In this document: in pieces, positions 56,981-64,000 of the stretch
How positions within the stretch are numbered: the stretch's first letter is position 1
How the letters are laid out: the number at the start of each line of letters is the position of its first letter
Assembly: GCF_014201705.1 (NCBI RefSeq)
Contig: NZ_JACHFA010000002.1
Span: forward strand, 346,674 to 410,673
Origin: Borreliella spielmanii
GTDB lineage: Bacteria > Spirochaetota > Spirochaetia > Borreliales > Borreliaceae
DNA length: 64,000 nucleotides
Direction of reading: 5' to 3'
Translations under genes and position numbers: made by a program
The notes under the pieces: generated by a model
What the model saw: the letters and a program-made list of their open reading frames with translations, nothing else
What the model was told of the DNA's origin: nothing
Database searches by the model: none

Positions 56981-57433
56981 TTATTTGTATTTTATTTCTC
57001 TACTAAGGTCTTTTTTTATGCTTTTTTGTTTTAGTATTTCTCTTTTATCATACAATTTTTTTCCTTTACATATTCCAACTTCTACTTTAATTATTGATTT
57101 TTTTAAATAAAAACTAATAGGAATTAAAGTATATCCCTCTTTTTCTTTAAATTTTTTTAGTCTTTGCAGTTCCTTTTTTTTAATTAGAAGTTTTCTAGGT
57201 CTTAATTCATCATGATTAAAGATATTTCCTTCTTTATATTTTGATATGTGTAAGTTTTCAAGCCACAATTCTTCTTTTTTTATGCTTGCAAAGCTATTAT
57301 TAAATGATAATTTTTTTGCCTTTATTGATTTCACTTCGGTGCCTTTCAGTACTATTCCGCAACTTATTTTCTCTTCAATAAAGTAATTAAATTTTGCCTT
57401 TTTGTTTTCAAGAAGCAAAGTGTTTGTGTTCAA
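56981..57433 (-). CDS. smpB: SsrA-binding protein SmpB
   Basis: Binds tmRNA and the empty decoding site during ribosome rescue. The 150 residues hold the OB-fold motifs (FNYFIEEKISCGIVLKGTEVKSI region, split by strands), the HEKRxRKLLL-like segment as NHDELRPRKLLI and a lysine-rich C-terminal helix (DKREILKQKSIKKDLSR). It begins 2 bases after the upstream gene and is co-transcribed with it. Its partner ssrA is at 41.4 kb. Confidence 0.95.
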   Translation of the reverse strand: MNTNTLLLENKKAKFNYFIEEKISCGIVLKGTEVKSIKAKKLSFNNSFASIKKEELWLENLHISKYKEGNIFNHDELRPRKLLIKKKELQRLKKFKEKEGYTLIPISFYLKKSIIKVEVGICKGKKLYDKREILKQKSIKKDLSREIKYK

Positions 57434-57435
57434 AT

Positions 57436-58899
57436 CTATTCCTTTGATACAATCAATCTAAAACCAATGTTTGGAGAGCTCCAATTTTTCAAGAAAGAAG
57501 CTTTAGTTGATGGATTTAGTAAATTATTATTTTGATAAGAGTATGTCCTAATTTCTGTTATTAATGAATGAAAATTTGAATTTTCGTTATAAAAATTTTT
57601 TTCATTTTTAAATATTGCGATATCATTAAAAGACGAATTTTGCATTAGATTCCAAAATCCAACTTTTTTTGATATTTCATTAATATTTAATGGGTTTTTG
57701 TTTGGTTCTTTTTGGTACAATTCCCATTCTTGTGATATAGGAAGTCTTGCTTTGAATCCGTTGGGAAGTTTTTTAGAGTACCAATTGGCATATTCTATTG
57801 CTGAGAAATAAGATATTCCCGTGATAGCCTCATTTAAGCCTATTTGGTTAAAATTTTTAAGATAATTTTCATCTACAAGCTGTTCTTTTATTAAATTTTC
57901 TTTGTTATTTAATGTCCATTTTGGATTTTCTTTTAAAAAGTCTTGATACTCATATTTTGTAACATTTTGTTCTTGAATAAGAAATTCTTTTATACTATAG
58001 GTAGATTTTAATGAAATATTTTTTAAATCTAATTCATAGTTTTGAATTTTTTCGATTTTATTTGAATTTATTTTTTTAAATCCAGGTAACGTTATATTAA
58101 TTTTTTCATTTTTAGAAATTAATTGAATGTTTTCATTGTCTAGAGTTTTGGTTAATGTTTTAACCCATGGCTCATTTTTTGTTATCATTTTTAGATCTTT
58201 ATCTAAATTTTCTAAAAACCAAAAGATAGCTCTATTTTCTAAGTCAAAATTTGTTTTTAGAGAGTTCCATATTTCTTCTTGATTGGTATTGTGTGGGTCT
58301 ATTGAATACATGACTTTGTATGAATTTAGAAAATCCTTAAACATTTCGATTGAATTTAAGTAAGGTATGGAATTTTTTAGAAATTTTTTAATGTATTTAG
58401 GATGTTCTTTAAGTTCATTAGATATTAATGAAAATACAGGAATTAATTTTATATTTTCATTAGTATTTTTTATTTTCACCATTATAGAGAGCTCTTTTTG
58501 TCTTTGTTTGATGATCTTTTCAGGATCAACCAGTTCTAAATTTATTTGTAAATTGTAGCTTCCAAAGAATTTGTTGTTAATTTTTATGTTTTGCTCGTAG
58601 GTTTTAAATCCCATTCTTTTTGCTTTAATAATTCCTTCGGTGGTATTTATGTATTTATTAAGTGGAGTTCTACCTATATATTTTTCATTTAAGTAGATAT
58701 AAGTGTTTGCAATATTAGAATTTATTTTTAAATATGCTCCTGGATTTTTAAACTTGGGTATGATTATTAAAATTGACACTAAACTTAAAAGCAATATTAT
58801 TGTTATAAAAAATACGTAAATTTTGGGTGCTATTCCTAGAATTGGCTTTAATTTAACTTCAAAAAGCTCAATATTTGAATTCTCATCAATTTCCTTCAT
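57436..58899 (-). CDS. Membrane protein with PEGA and cysteine-free SUMF1-like domains
   Basis: A 487-residue protein: short cytoplasmic tail, one helix (about 27-48), a PEGA module (about 53-122, with YIYLNEKYIGRTPL), a helical linker and a C-terminal FGE/SUMF1-like domain (about 305-487; FLIQEQNVTKYEYQDFL, SAIEYANWYSKKLPNGFKARLP, ending NIGFRL). Formylglycine-generating enzymes need copper-binding cysteines; this protein has no cysteine at all, so it is probably a binding domain. The ATG lies 7 bases after a TATACT box with no Shine-Dalgarno, so the mRNA seems leaderless. Confidence 0.82.
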   Translation of the reverse strand: MKEIDENSNIELFEVKLKPILGIAPKIYVFFITIILLLSLVSILIIIPKFKNPGAYLKINSNIANTYIYLNEKYIGRTPLNKYINTTEGIIKAKRMGFKTYEQNIKINNKFFGSYNLQINLELVDPEKIIKQRQKELSIMVKIKNTNENIKLIPVFSLISNELKEHPKYIKKFLKNSIPYLNSIEMFKDFLNSYKVMYSIDPHNTNQEEIWNSLKTNFDLENRAIFWFLENLDKDLKMITKNEPWVKTLTKTLDNENIQLISKNEKINITLPGFKKINSNKIEKIQNYELDLKNISLKSTYSIKEFLIQEQNVTKYEYQDFLKENPKWTLNNKENLIKEQLVDENYLKNFNQIGLNEAITGISYFSAIEYANWYSKKLPNGFKARLPISQEWELYQKEPNKNPLNINEISKKVGFWNLMQNSSFNDIAIFKNEKNFYNENSNFHSLITEIRTYSYQNNNLLNPSTKASFLKNWSSPNIGFRLIVSKE

Positions 58900-58906
58900 C
58901 TTTTTA

Positions 58907-58936
58907 AGTATAGAAAAGTATTTAAATAAGTGTCAA
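58907..58936 (-). promoter_or_regulatory. Promoter giving an apparently leaderless mRNA for the PEGA/SUMF1 gene
   Basis: On the minus strand a consensus TTGACA (58936-58931), an 18-base spacer and TATACT (58912-58907). The -10 box ends 7 bases before the ATG at 58899, so RNA should begin at the start codon. smpB would share this transcript. Confidence 0.7.
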
Positions 58937-58969
58937 TATTTTGTATGATTTAATTCTTGAGGTTAGGTT

Positions 58970-59950
58970 ATGCATTTAAGAAGATTGGATAAATTTGCAT
59001 CTTTTTTGGTATATTCTATTGAGAGGTACTTGACATATCGAAAAAGAAAGAAGTATTTTTGCAAATTAAGAGCGAAGAAGCGAGGATTTTTGCGCAACTT
59101 TTTATTTGATTTTGTAGCTGCAGCAATTTTTGTACTGGTAATAAATCAATATTTCATTCAAGCTTATAAAATACCATCAGGTTCAATGGAAAATACTCTT
59201 CAAATAGGGGATTTTTTATTTGTGGATAAATTTTCTTACGGTCCTGAACTTTTGCCAGGATTATTTAAGATTACTGGTTTTAAAACCCCAGAAGAATCCG
59301 ATATTATTATTTTTGAAAATCCAGAGTATAAATCAAAGGGTGTTTTTTTTGATATCTTTCAAAGAATACTTTACATGTTAACGCTATCTTTTGTTGATCT
59401 TGATAGAGATGAATATGGCAATCCTAATGTTAGATTTCTAGTGAAAAGAGGCGTATTTGCAGACGGTAAAATTGTTAAATTTAACAGCGGTAAAGCTTAT
59501 ATTAAAAGAGAAGGCGAAGAAAATTTTATTTTAGAAGATTTTTATTGGGATTTAGTTGGTCAAAATTTTAATATTAAAAAAATTGTGGCAAATGAGGATT
59601 ATGGAATTTATAGTGATTTTGCTATGTTTGTTGCTTTAAGTCAGTTAAATATAAATTTAAACAGTACTCCCGATTTCTCATTTTTTGATGTTAGAGTGAT
59701 TGATAGGTTTGAGTTTGAAAGATTGGAATATAAGTATTTATCCGCTTTTATGCCTTATGTTGATTATTATATGGAAAAAGCTATAATAAGGGATTGCGGA
59801 ATTTATGTTCCTTATGGGTATATTTTGCCAATTGGAGACAATAGAGATAATTCCCATGATGGTAGATTTTTTGGAGTAATTAATAAGAATAAAGTGCTTG
59901 GAAGAACCCTGATAATATACCTTCCATTTTCTAGAGTAGGATTTATTTAA
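58970..59950 (+). CDS. lepB: Signal peptidase I (active form)
   Basis: Cleaves signal peptides at the outer face of the inner membrane. The 326 residues have one helix (about 47-66), the catalytic serine S72 in IPSGSM, the general base K159 in RFLVKR and box E GDNRDNSHDGRFFG near the end. The protein is longer than usual owing to inserts between S72 and K159 and before box E. A GAGG site precedes the ATG. A second lepB-like gene follows after one base. Confidence 0.94.
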   Translation: MHLRRLDKFASFLVYSIERYLTYRKRKKYFCKLRAKKRGFLRNFLFDFVAAAIFVLVINQYFIQAYKIPSGSMENTLQIGDFLFVDKFSYGPELLPGLFKITGFKTPEESDIIIFENPEYKSKGVFFDIFQRILYMLTLSFVDLDRDEYGNPNVRFLVKRGVFADGKIVKFNSGKAYIKREGEENFILEDFYWDLVGQNFNIKKIVANEDYGIYSDFAMFVALSQLNINLNSTPDFSFFDVRVIDRFEFERLEYKYLSAFMPYVDYYMEKAIIRDCGIYVPYGYILPIGDNRDNSHDGRFFGVINKNKVLGRTLIIYLPFSRVGFI

Positions 59951-59951
59951 A

Positions 59952-60587
59952 GTGGCTCCATATTTAACTTTCGAACAAAGGCTTTTAAGGAAAAAGCGAA
60001 GAAAAATTTTTTTAAAATATGCTTTAACATTTTTAATGTTAAATTTTTTTTTCACAAAGTTTATTTTGCAAATTTTTATGATTAAAGGTAATGATATGTT
60101 ACCAACAATAACAAAGAATGCTAGTTTATTTTTTGTTGCAACACATATAACATCTTTTTTTATTCCTTTAAAAATGAATGATATTGTTCTTTATGAAGAT
60201 TTTAGGTTAAGTGATAATTTTTTATTAACTTTAATAAAAGATTTCTTTTTTTTAAATAAAATTTTCAAAAGAGCAAGCTACAAAGTATCAAGAATAGCAG
60301 CTGTTCACGGCGATTCTGTGTATGTTAGGGGTTTGAATGTTTTGGTAAATAAAAAGGATACGGATTTTTTTTATTTGAATGGTAATTTGGTTAGTTATTA
60401 CAAGTTGAATAATTTTTTTAATACGGATGAAGTGGTTAAGTGTTTTATTTTGAAAAAAAATGAAATTTTTTTATTAAATGACAATTTAAGTGTTTTGAAT
60501 GATTCTAGAATATTTGGCCCTATTAATAAAAGTGCTATTGTTTCTTTTTTGGCCTTTAAAGTAGTGGATTATAAGATTGTTAAATAA
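59952..60587 (+). CDS. Signal peptidase I paralog without catalytic dyad
   Basis: A 211-residue S26-family protein with one helix (about 22-42). The serine motif reads KGNDMLPT, with D48 where the nucleophile should be. The lysine motif reads [10 protein letters not shown], with S113 where KR is expected. The box E region is partly kept ([18 protein letters not shown]). It should not cleave by the normal mechanism. It may assist or regulate the active enzyme encoded just before it. The start is GTG with AGTAGGA upstream. Confidence 0.85.
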   Translation: MAPYLTFEQRLLRKKRRKIFLKYALTFLMLNFFFTKFILQIFMIKGNDMLPTITKNASLFFVATHITSFFIPLKMNDIVLYEDFRLSDNFLLTLIKDFFFLNKIFKRASYKVSRIAAVHGDSVYVRGLNVLVNKKDTDFFYLNGNLVSYYKLNNFFNTDEVVKCFILKKNEIFLLNDNLSVLNDSRIFGPINKSAIVSFLAFKVVDYKIVK

Positions 60588-61008
60588 AATTTTTGTTGAT
60601 GCTGATTCTTGTAATTTCAAAATAATAAAATTTTTACAAAAATTTATATTGTACAATAAATCAGAACTTATTATAGTTTCTAATAAGTTTTTGAGGTTAG
60701 AAAAGACAGAAAATGTTGCTTTAGAGGTGGTAGACAATGTTGATGCATTTATTTTAAATTTAGTAGACAAGTATAGCCTTGTGGTTACTCGAGATATTTT
60801 TTTTGCCAAACTTCTTTTAGATCTTGAGGTTAAGGTTATGAATGATGAGGGTCAAATTTTTAATATAAATAATATAAATTATTTACATTTTAGATCTAAG
60901 ATTAATTTCAATTTAAAAATTAAGATTAAAAAATATTATGATGAAGATTTTAACAAATCTAGATATGAGAAATTTATAACGAATTTTTATTCTTTATTCT
61001 TTAGTTAA
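60577..61008 (+). CDS. YaiI/YqxD-family (DUF188) PIN-like protein
   Basis: A 143-residue protein of the UPF0178 family. The hallmarks are the N-terminal FVDADSC (family: VDADACP), the central [16 protein letters not shown] and the VMNDEGQIF segment. The fold is thought to be PIN-like, but no activity is established. The start is TTG, overlapping the upstream gene by 11 bases, so it is coupled to the signal peptidase pair. Its end overlaps the opposing lipoprotein gene by 15 bases. Confidence 0.85.
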   Translation: MLNKIFVDADSCNFKIIKFLQKFILYNKSELIIVSNKFLRLEKTENVALEVVDNVDAFILNLVDKYSLVVTRDIFFAKLLLDLEVKVMNDEGQIFNINNINYLHFRSKINFNLKIKIKKYYDEDFNKSRYEKFITNFYSLFFS

Positions 61009-62043
61009 TTTTTTGTTTTCCAATTTCCATAGGCCTTTACCTTGAGTTAATATGTAAATTGTGTTGTTTGATACAGGAATAATATCGTTAAGACCCGTTT
61101 TGCTTAGCTGGGAACCGTTATAAGCTCCAGGCTCTACAGATTTTGAGGGTGCTTGTAAAGCAAAAATCCCTTCTTTATTTTTTGTGAACTCTGCAAACCC
61201 ATTATTACTTCCTATTAATATTGCATCATTAAATTCCCTTGCAAAGTAACTACTAAATTCACCCACTTCGTCTTGAGTAAATATTGGTGTTGCGTAATTA
61301 TTTGCACTTGAATAGACTTTAAACTTTGTGTCTAAATTATTATAACCGCCACTCATTACTAAAATTTCAGAAAAACCCCTAATATTTGTTTTAATGATAG
61401 GCATTATTTCTTTGGTTTGCTGGTGATCTATGTTTGTATATGTATTGTTATTTGTTTGCCATATTTTAAGAGAATTTCCTGTAATTAAGTTGTCTTCATT
61501 TGATATTTGATAAAATTTGTCATTTTTATTAGCTTGTGATGGAGTTTTGTCAGCTCCGTGTAGGTCTAAAATTCTCTCTTGATTATTTTTGTCTATAGCT
61601 AAAATATATGCTTCTTTTATGCCATCCTTTCCTACAGATTTTAAGAATTTATATGCGTTTAGCGGTTTTTTAAATTTTGATGTCCAATCTTTTCCATTTA
61701 GTTCGTAAACTTCTAGTTCTGAGTTTTTGTTTTGTGCTAAAAGATAGGTTTTGCCAGATACATTTACAATGTCATTTATAAACTCATAAGAATTACTCAA
61801 GTCAATTTTTTCAATTTTTCCCTTTTCTTTTTTAAATAAATGCATGGCTGCAATATAGAGAGTTTCTCCTACTAGAGAAATTCCGGTTGGACTTGAGCTT
61901 CCTAAAATATTATATTCATGATTTATTTTTTGAAGATTACCTAGTTGGGAAAATATGGATTCGCTTGAGCATGCTAATAGTAAAAATATTAATAGGTTTA
62001 AAATTAATCTTTTTTTAAAATAGTTTTCATATTTTTTTTTCAT
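60994..62043 (-). CDS. BAM-associated lipoprotein (BB0028 homolog)
   Basis: A 349-residue lipoprotein: the signal helix ends in LLLAC with C25 after a basic start. It corresponds to BB0028 of B. burgdorferi, reported as a lipoprotein partner of BamA together with BB0324. The mature part is beta-rich with repeating blade-like strands ([32 protein letters not shown] and so on), compatible with a propeller as in BamB, though it is not a clear BamB homolog. It is the second gene of an operon, 7 bases after a beta-barrel gene. Confidence 0.85.
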   Translation of the reverse strand: MKKKYENYFKKRLILNLLIFLLLACSSESIFSQLGNLQKINHEYNILGSSSPTGISLVGETLYIAAMHLFKKEKGKIEKIDLSNSYEFINDIVNVSGKTYLLAQNKNSELEVYELNGKDWTSKFKKPLNAYKFLKSVGKDGIKEAYILAIDKNNQERILDLHGADKTPSQANKNDKFYQISNEDNLITGNSLKIWQTNNNTYTNIDHQQTKEIMPIIKTNIRGFSEILVMSGGYNNLDTKFKVYSSANNYATPIFTQDEVGEFSSYFAREFNDAILIGSNNGFAEFTKNKEGIFALQAPSKSVEPGAYNGSQLSKTGLNDIIPVSNNTIYILTQGKGLWKLENKKLTKE

Positions 62044-62050
62044 TTTTATC

Positions 62051-62689
62051 CTACAATTTATTTACATTTACTGTAACTGATAATGATACATTTGCAAAAT
62101 GTGCCATTTTAGCAGAATTTCCAAATTCAAACATCATCCACCAAGATGTTGTTACTCCAAAAGACCATTTATAGTTAAAATTCCATAAAATTCCAGATCC
62201 AAAAGAGATTGTAGGGAGTGCATCAAAAGTTCTTAAATTTGTAATATTATTATTTCTATCTCCATATGTATTAAGAGAAAATCCTACATTTGTGAAAACT
62301 GGAATTTGAAATAATTCGCCTATATCAAATATATAGTTTATTGAAAATGTAATAGGTACGCTATAAAAAATTTTGCCCACACTTGAATCTGGATTTAATA
62401 TATTAAAAGAATGGTTAATATCAAAATTAAACATATATCTTAGTTCAAGTCCAATTGCTAAATTGTTTAAAATATGATACTGGTATTTTATTGCCCCAAT
62501 GCCTCCTGGGTATAAATTAGTAGGATAAGCTTTTGATAAGTCATTGTAAAAAATGGGTATTCCAACACTTAAATCTATTCCTAAGGTAGAGTTTGTATGC
62601 CTATCAATATTAGCTACGGCTTCGATTTTTTTTATATTTACGCCAATTAGCAGGATTGCAATTAGTGTTATAAAAAGATACTTTTTCAT
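62051..62689 (-). CDS. Predicted outer-membrane beta-barrel protein
   Basis: A 212-residue protein with a signal peptide (LFITLIAILLIGVNIKKIEA). The mature part has about eight alternating amphipathic strands with aromatic girdles (for example AIKYQYHILNNLAIGLELRYMF, split by a turn, and YKWSFGVTTSWWMMFEFG), as in small 8-stranded barrels. The very end is VTVNVNKL rather than a C-terminal aromatic. It is co-transcribed with the BAM-associated lipoprotein. GGAG lies 5 bases before the ATG. Confidence 0.8.
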   Translation of the reverse strand: MKKYLFITLIAILLIGVNIKKIEAVANIDRHTNSTLGIDLSVGIPIFYNDLSKAYPTNLYPGGIGAIKYQYHILNNLAIGLELRYMFNFDINHSFNILNPDSSVGKIFYSVPITFSINYIFDIGELFQIPVFTNVGFSLNTYGDRNNNITNLRTFDALPTISFGSGILWNFNYKWSFGVTTSWWMMFEFGNSAKMAHFANVSLSVTVNVNKL

Positions 62690-62724
62690 TATTCTCCATT
62701 CTTTTAAAATTATTACCCCTGTTT

Positions 62725-62753
62725 ATTATAGTTGAAAATAAATTTAATTACAA
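62725..62753 (-). promoter_or_regulatory. Promoter of the beta-barrel / BAM-lipoprotein operon
   Basis: On the minus strand TTGTAA (62753-62748), an exact 17-base spacer and TATAAT (62730-62725). It leaves a leader of about 30 bases with GGAG before the ATG. Confidence 0.65.
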
Positions 62754-62836
62754 TTTGAAATTTAGTAGCTTAGCTTTTTTTATATTGACAATCTAAGTAT
62801 AATATTAATAACCCTATTAGGTTTAAGAGGTATATT

Positions 62837-63742
62837 TTGAATACTGTATTTAATGGGAAAGATTTTGCAAGTAAGTATTATTTAATGCTTAAGGAATTCT
62901 TAAAAGACCACAATTTGAAAAATAAAATTGCATTAAAAGTTGTTTTGGCAAATGATGAGCCTGCAAGCAATCTTTATGTTTCAATTAAGAATCGAGTTGC
63001 AAAAGAGATAGGCTTGAATGTTGAAGTAATTAAATTGTCTGCTAATTCTGTTCAAAGCGATGTTTTAAAAGTAATTGATAGAGAAAATAAAAATTTAAGT
63101 ACAGATGGAATTATTGTTCAATTACCTCTTTTGAAGGGTATGGATTTAAATTCTGTTTTAAATGGTATAGTTTCTTCAAAAGATGTTGACGGCTTATCTT
63201 TTGTTAATTTAGGTAAAATGATTTTGGGAGATAAAAAAGGATTTATTCCTTGTACAGCTCTTGCTGTATTAAAGATTTTGCGAGACGAAGGAATAAAAAC
63301 ATCTGGAAAAACGGTTGTTGTAGTCGGCAGAAGCCCTCTTGTAGGAAGGCCTATTTCAATATTACTCTCTTCAAAGCCTTATGATGCAACTGTTATTACA
63401 TGTCACAGTAAAAGCATTTATTTGGATGTTTATTTAAGACAGGCAGATATTGTTATTTCTGCTGTTGGTAAGCCCAAGTTAATAGACAAAAGTATGTTAT
63501 GTGGAAAACCTTACGTTATTGATATTGGTATTTCTGAAATTAAGACCAATAATGGGAAAGTTCTCTCAGGCGATACAGATTTTGAGAATATTAAAGATTG
63601 TGTTAAATTTATTACTCCTGTTAAGGGGGGAATAGGTCCTGTTACGGTTCTTATGTTAATGTTTAACACAATTAAAGCTCATTTGATTAATAATAATATG
63701 TTTAATATTTTAGATCGGTTGGAAAAATTGTTGGAGGTGTAA
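62837..63742 (+). CDS. folD: Methylenetetrahydrofolate dehydrogenase / cyclohydrolase
   Basis: A bifunctional enzyme that makes 10-formyl-THF, the donor used by Fmt. The 301 residues carry the substrate motif GIIVQLPLLKGMD (about 94-106) and the nucleotide-binding VVVGRSPLVGRPI (about 162-174), then CVKFITPVKGGIGPVT region near the end. The catalytic lysine region is near YVSIKNRVAKEIG. The start is TTG with AAGAGG upstream. yebC begins directly after the stop. Confidence 0.94.
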   Translation: MNTVFNGKDFASKYYLMLKEFLKDHNLKNKIALKVVLANDEPASNLYVSIKNRVAKEIGLNVEVIKLSANSVQSDVLKVIDRENKNLSTDGIIVQLPLLKGMDLNSVLNGIVSSKDVDGLSFVNLGKMILGDKKGFIPCTALAVLKILRDEGIKTSGKTVVVVGRSPLVGRPISILLSSKPYDATVITCHSKSIYLDVYLRQADIVISAVGKPKLIDKSMLCGKPYVIDIGISEIKTNNGKVLSGDTDFENIKDCVKFITPVKGGIGPVTVLMLMFNTIKAHLINNNMFNILDRLEKLLEV

Positions 63743-64000
63743 ATGTCTGGTCACAGCAAATGGTCAACAATAAAGAGGAAAAAAGGCGCTCTTGATGCAA
63801 AGCGTAATAAACTTTTTACAAAGTTAATAAGAGAAATAACTATTGCAGCTAAAATGGGGGGAGGAGATATTGAGTCTAATTCAAGACTAAGGGTTGCTGT
63901 TAATAAGGCTAAGATTGCTAATATGCCAAAAGATAATATTGAGAAGGCAATAAAAAAAGGCATTGGTGGTAATGAGGGGGTTGAATATTTTGAAATCACC
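63743..64000 (+). CDS. yebC: YebC/PmpR-family protein, N-terminal part (cut by window end)
   Basis: The frame opens with [20 protein letters not shown] and runs to the window end without a stop, giving 86 residues. This N-terminus, with [30 protein letters not shown] and [14 protein letters not shown], is diagnostic of the YebC family. Family members act as transcription regulators or, as recently found, help ribosomes through proline stretches. GGAGG lies 6 bases before the ATG, inside the end of folD. Confidence 0.95.
   Translation, partial: MSGHSKWSTIKRKKGALDAKRNKLFTKLIREITIAAKMGGGDIESNSRLRVAVNKAKIANMPKDNIEKAIKKGIGGNEGVEYFEIT

Noticed and set aside
62785..62803. TTGACA plus TATAAT before folD as one promoter
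   Set aside because: The two boxes are only 7 bases apart. TATAAT may still be used with a weak T-rich -35, but I could not support it.
63751..63999. 82-codon open frame on the minus strand at the window end
   Set aside because: It is the reverse shadow of yebC, whose N-terminal motif is unmistakable on the plus strand.

Overview
The window is a 64 kb piece of a Lyme-group Borrelia (Borreliella) chromosome. The DNA is very AT-rich and gene-dense. The tmRNA encodes the tag AKNNNFTSSNLVMAA, which is the Borrelia tag. The gene order (V-ATPase K, lepA, ldh, comM ... P13, smpB, lepB-lepB, folD, yebC) is, from memory, that of B. burgdorferi B31 from about BB0091 down to BB0025, read in reverse. 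The sequence alone does not settle the species. I see no insertion sequence, prophage, CRISPR array or rRNA, so this is stable core chromosome.

Layout. 1-5.6 kb (+): end of the V-type ATPase operon (subunits I and K), a TPR-like secreted protein, lepA and ldh, closed by a hairpin terminator shared with the opposing comM. 5.6-9 kb (-): sufS, sufU and comM. 9.1-10.8 kb (+): two proteins of unknown function starting at an apparently leaderless promoter. 10.8-25.3 kb (-): one long run holding a HAD phosphatase, an M29 aminopeptidase, a YuiD-like protein, a three-gene membrane module that I read as a reduced Rnf complex, prfB with its programmed frameshift, a PEGA protein, ftsY, a secreted repeat protein and a LolCDE-like exporter. 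25.4-30.4 kb (+): pepP, a thioredoxin-fold protein without CxxC, def, fmt and a PASTA protein. 31.2-38.3 kb (+): trxA, ybeY, a CorC-like protein and a TPR protein, then gap, pgk, tpiA and secG. 38.4-42 kb: ung, trmH, two tandem YhhQ-type transporters, tmRNA and tRNA-Gly. 42-47.7 kb: bpuR, rnhB, smc, two secreted or anchored proteins and phoU. 47.7-63.7 kb: cheR, a PpiD-like chaperone, a lipoprotein, plsC, parE-parC, P13, smpB, a PEGA/SUMF1 protein, two signal peptidase genes, yaiI, a BAM-associated lipoprotein with a beta-barrel partner, folD and the start of yebC.

How the genes work together. Several blocks serve the cell envelope: lipoprotein release (Lol), outer-membrane assembly (BB0028-like lipoprotein), signal peptidases, a periplasmic chaperone and P13. 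Energy genes fit a fermentative cell: glycolytic gap-pgk-tpiA, NAD+ recycling by ldh, and a V-ATPase whose K subunit keeps the known Na+ ligands. Translation quality control is complete here (ssrA, smpB, prfB, def, fmt, lepA, ybeY).

The most interesting reading is the 18.3-22.7 kb module. One 772-residue protein joins an RnfC-like half to an RnfD-like half, and its neighbour is RnfA/E-like, yet every iron-sulfur cysteine, the RnfC glycine-rich nucleotide motif and the RnfD flavin-attachment motif appear to be gone. Other points worth a second look are a signal peptidase paralog without its Ser/Lys dyad, an SMC too short to hold a normal hinge, a degenerate queuosine-transporter paralog, three apparently leaderless genes, three G9 tracts inside conserved genes and a 44-bp perfect palindrome.
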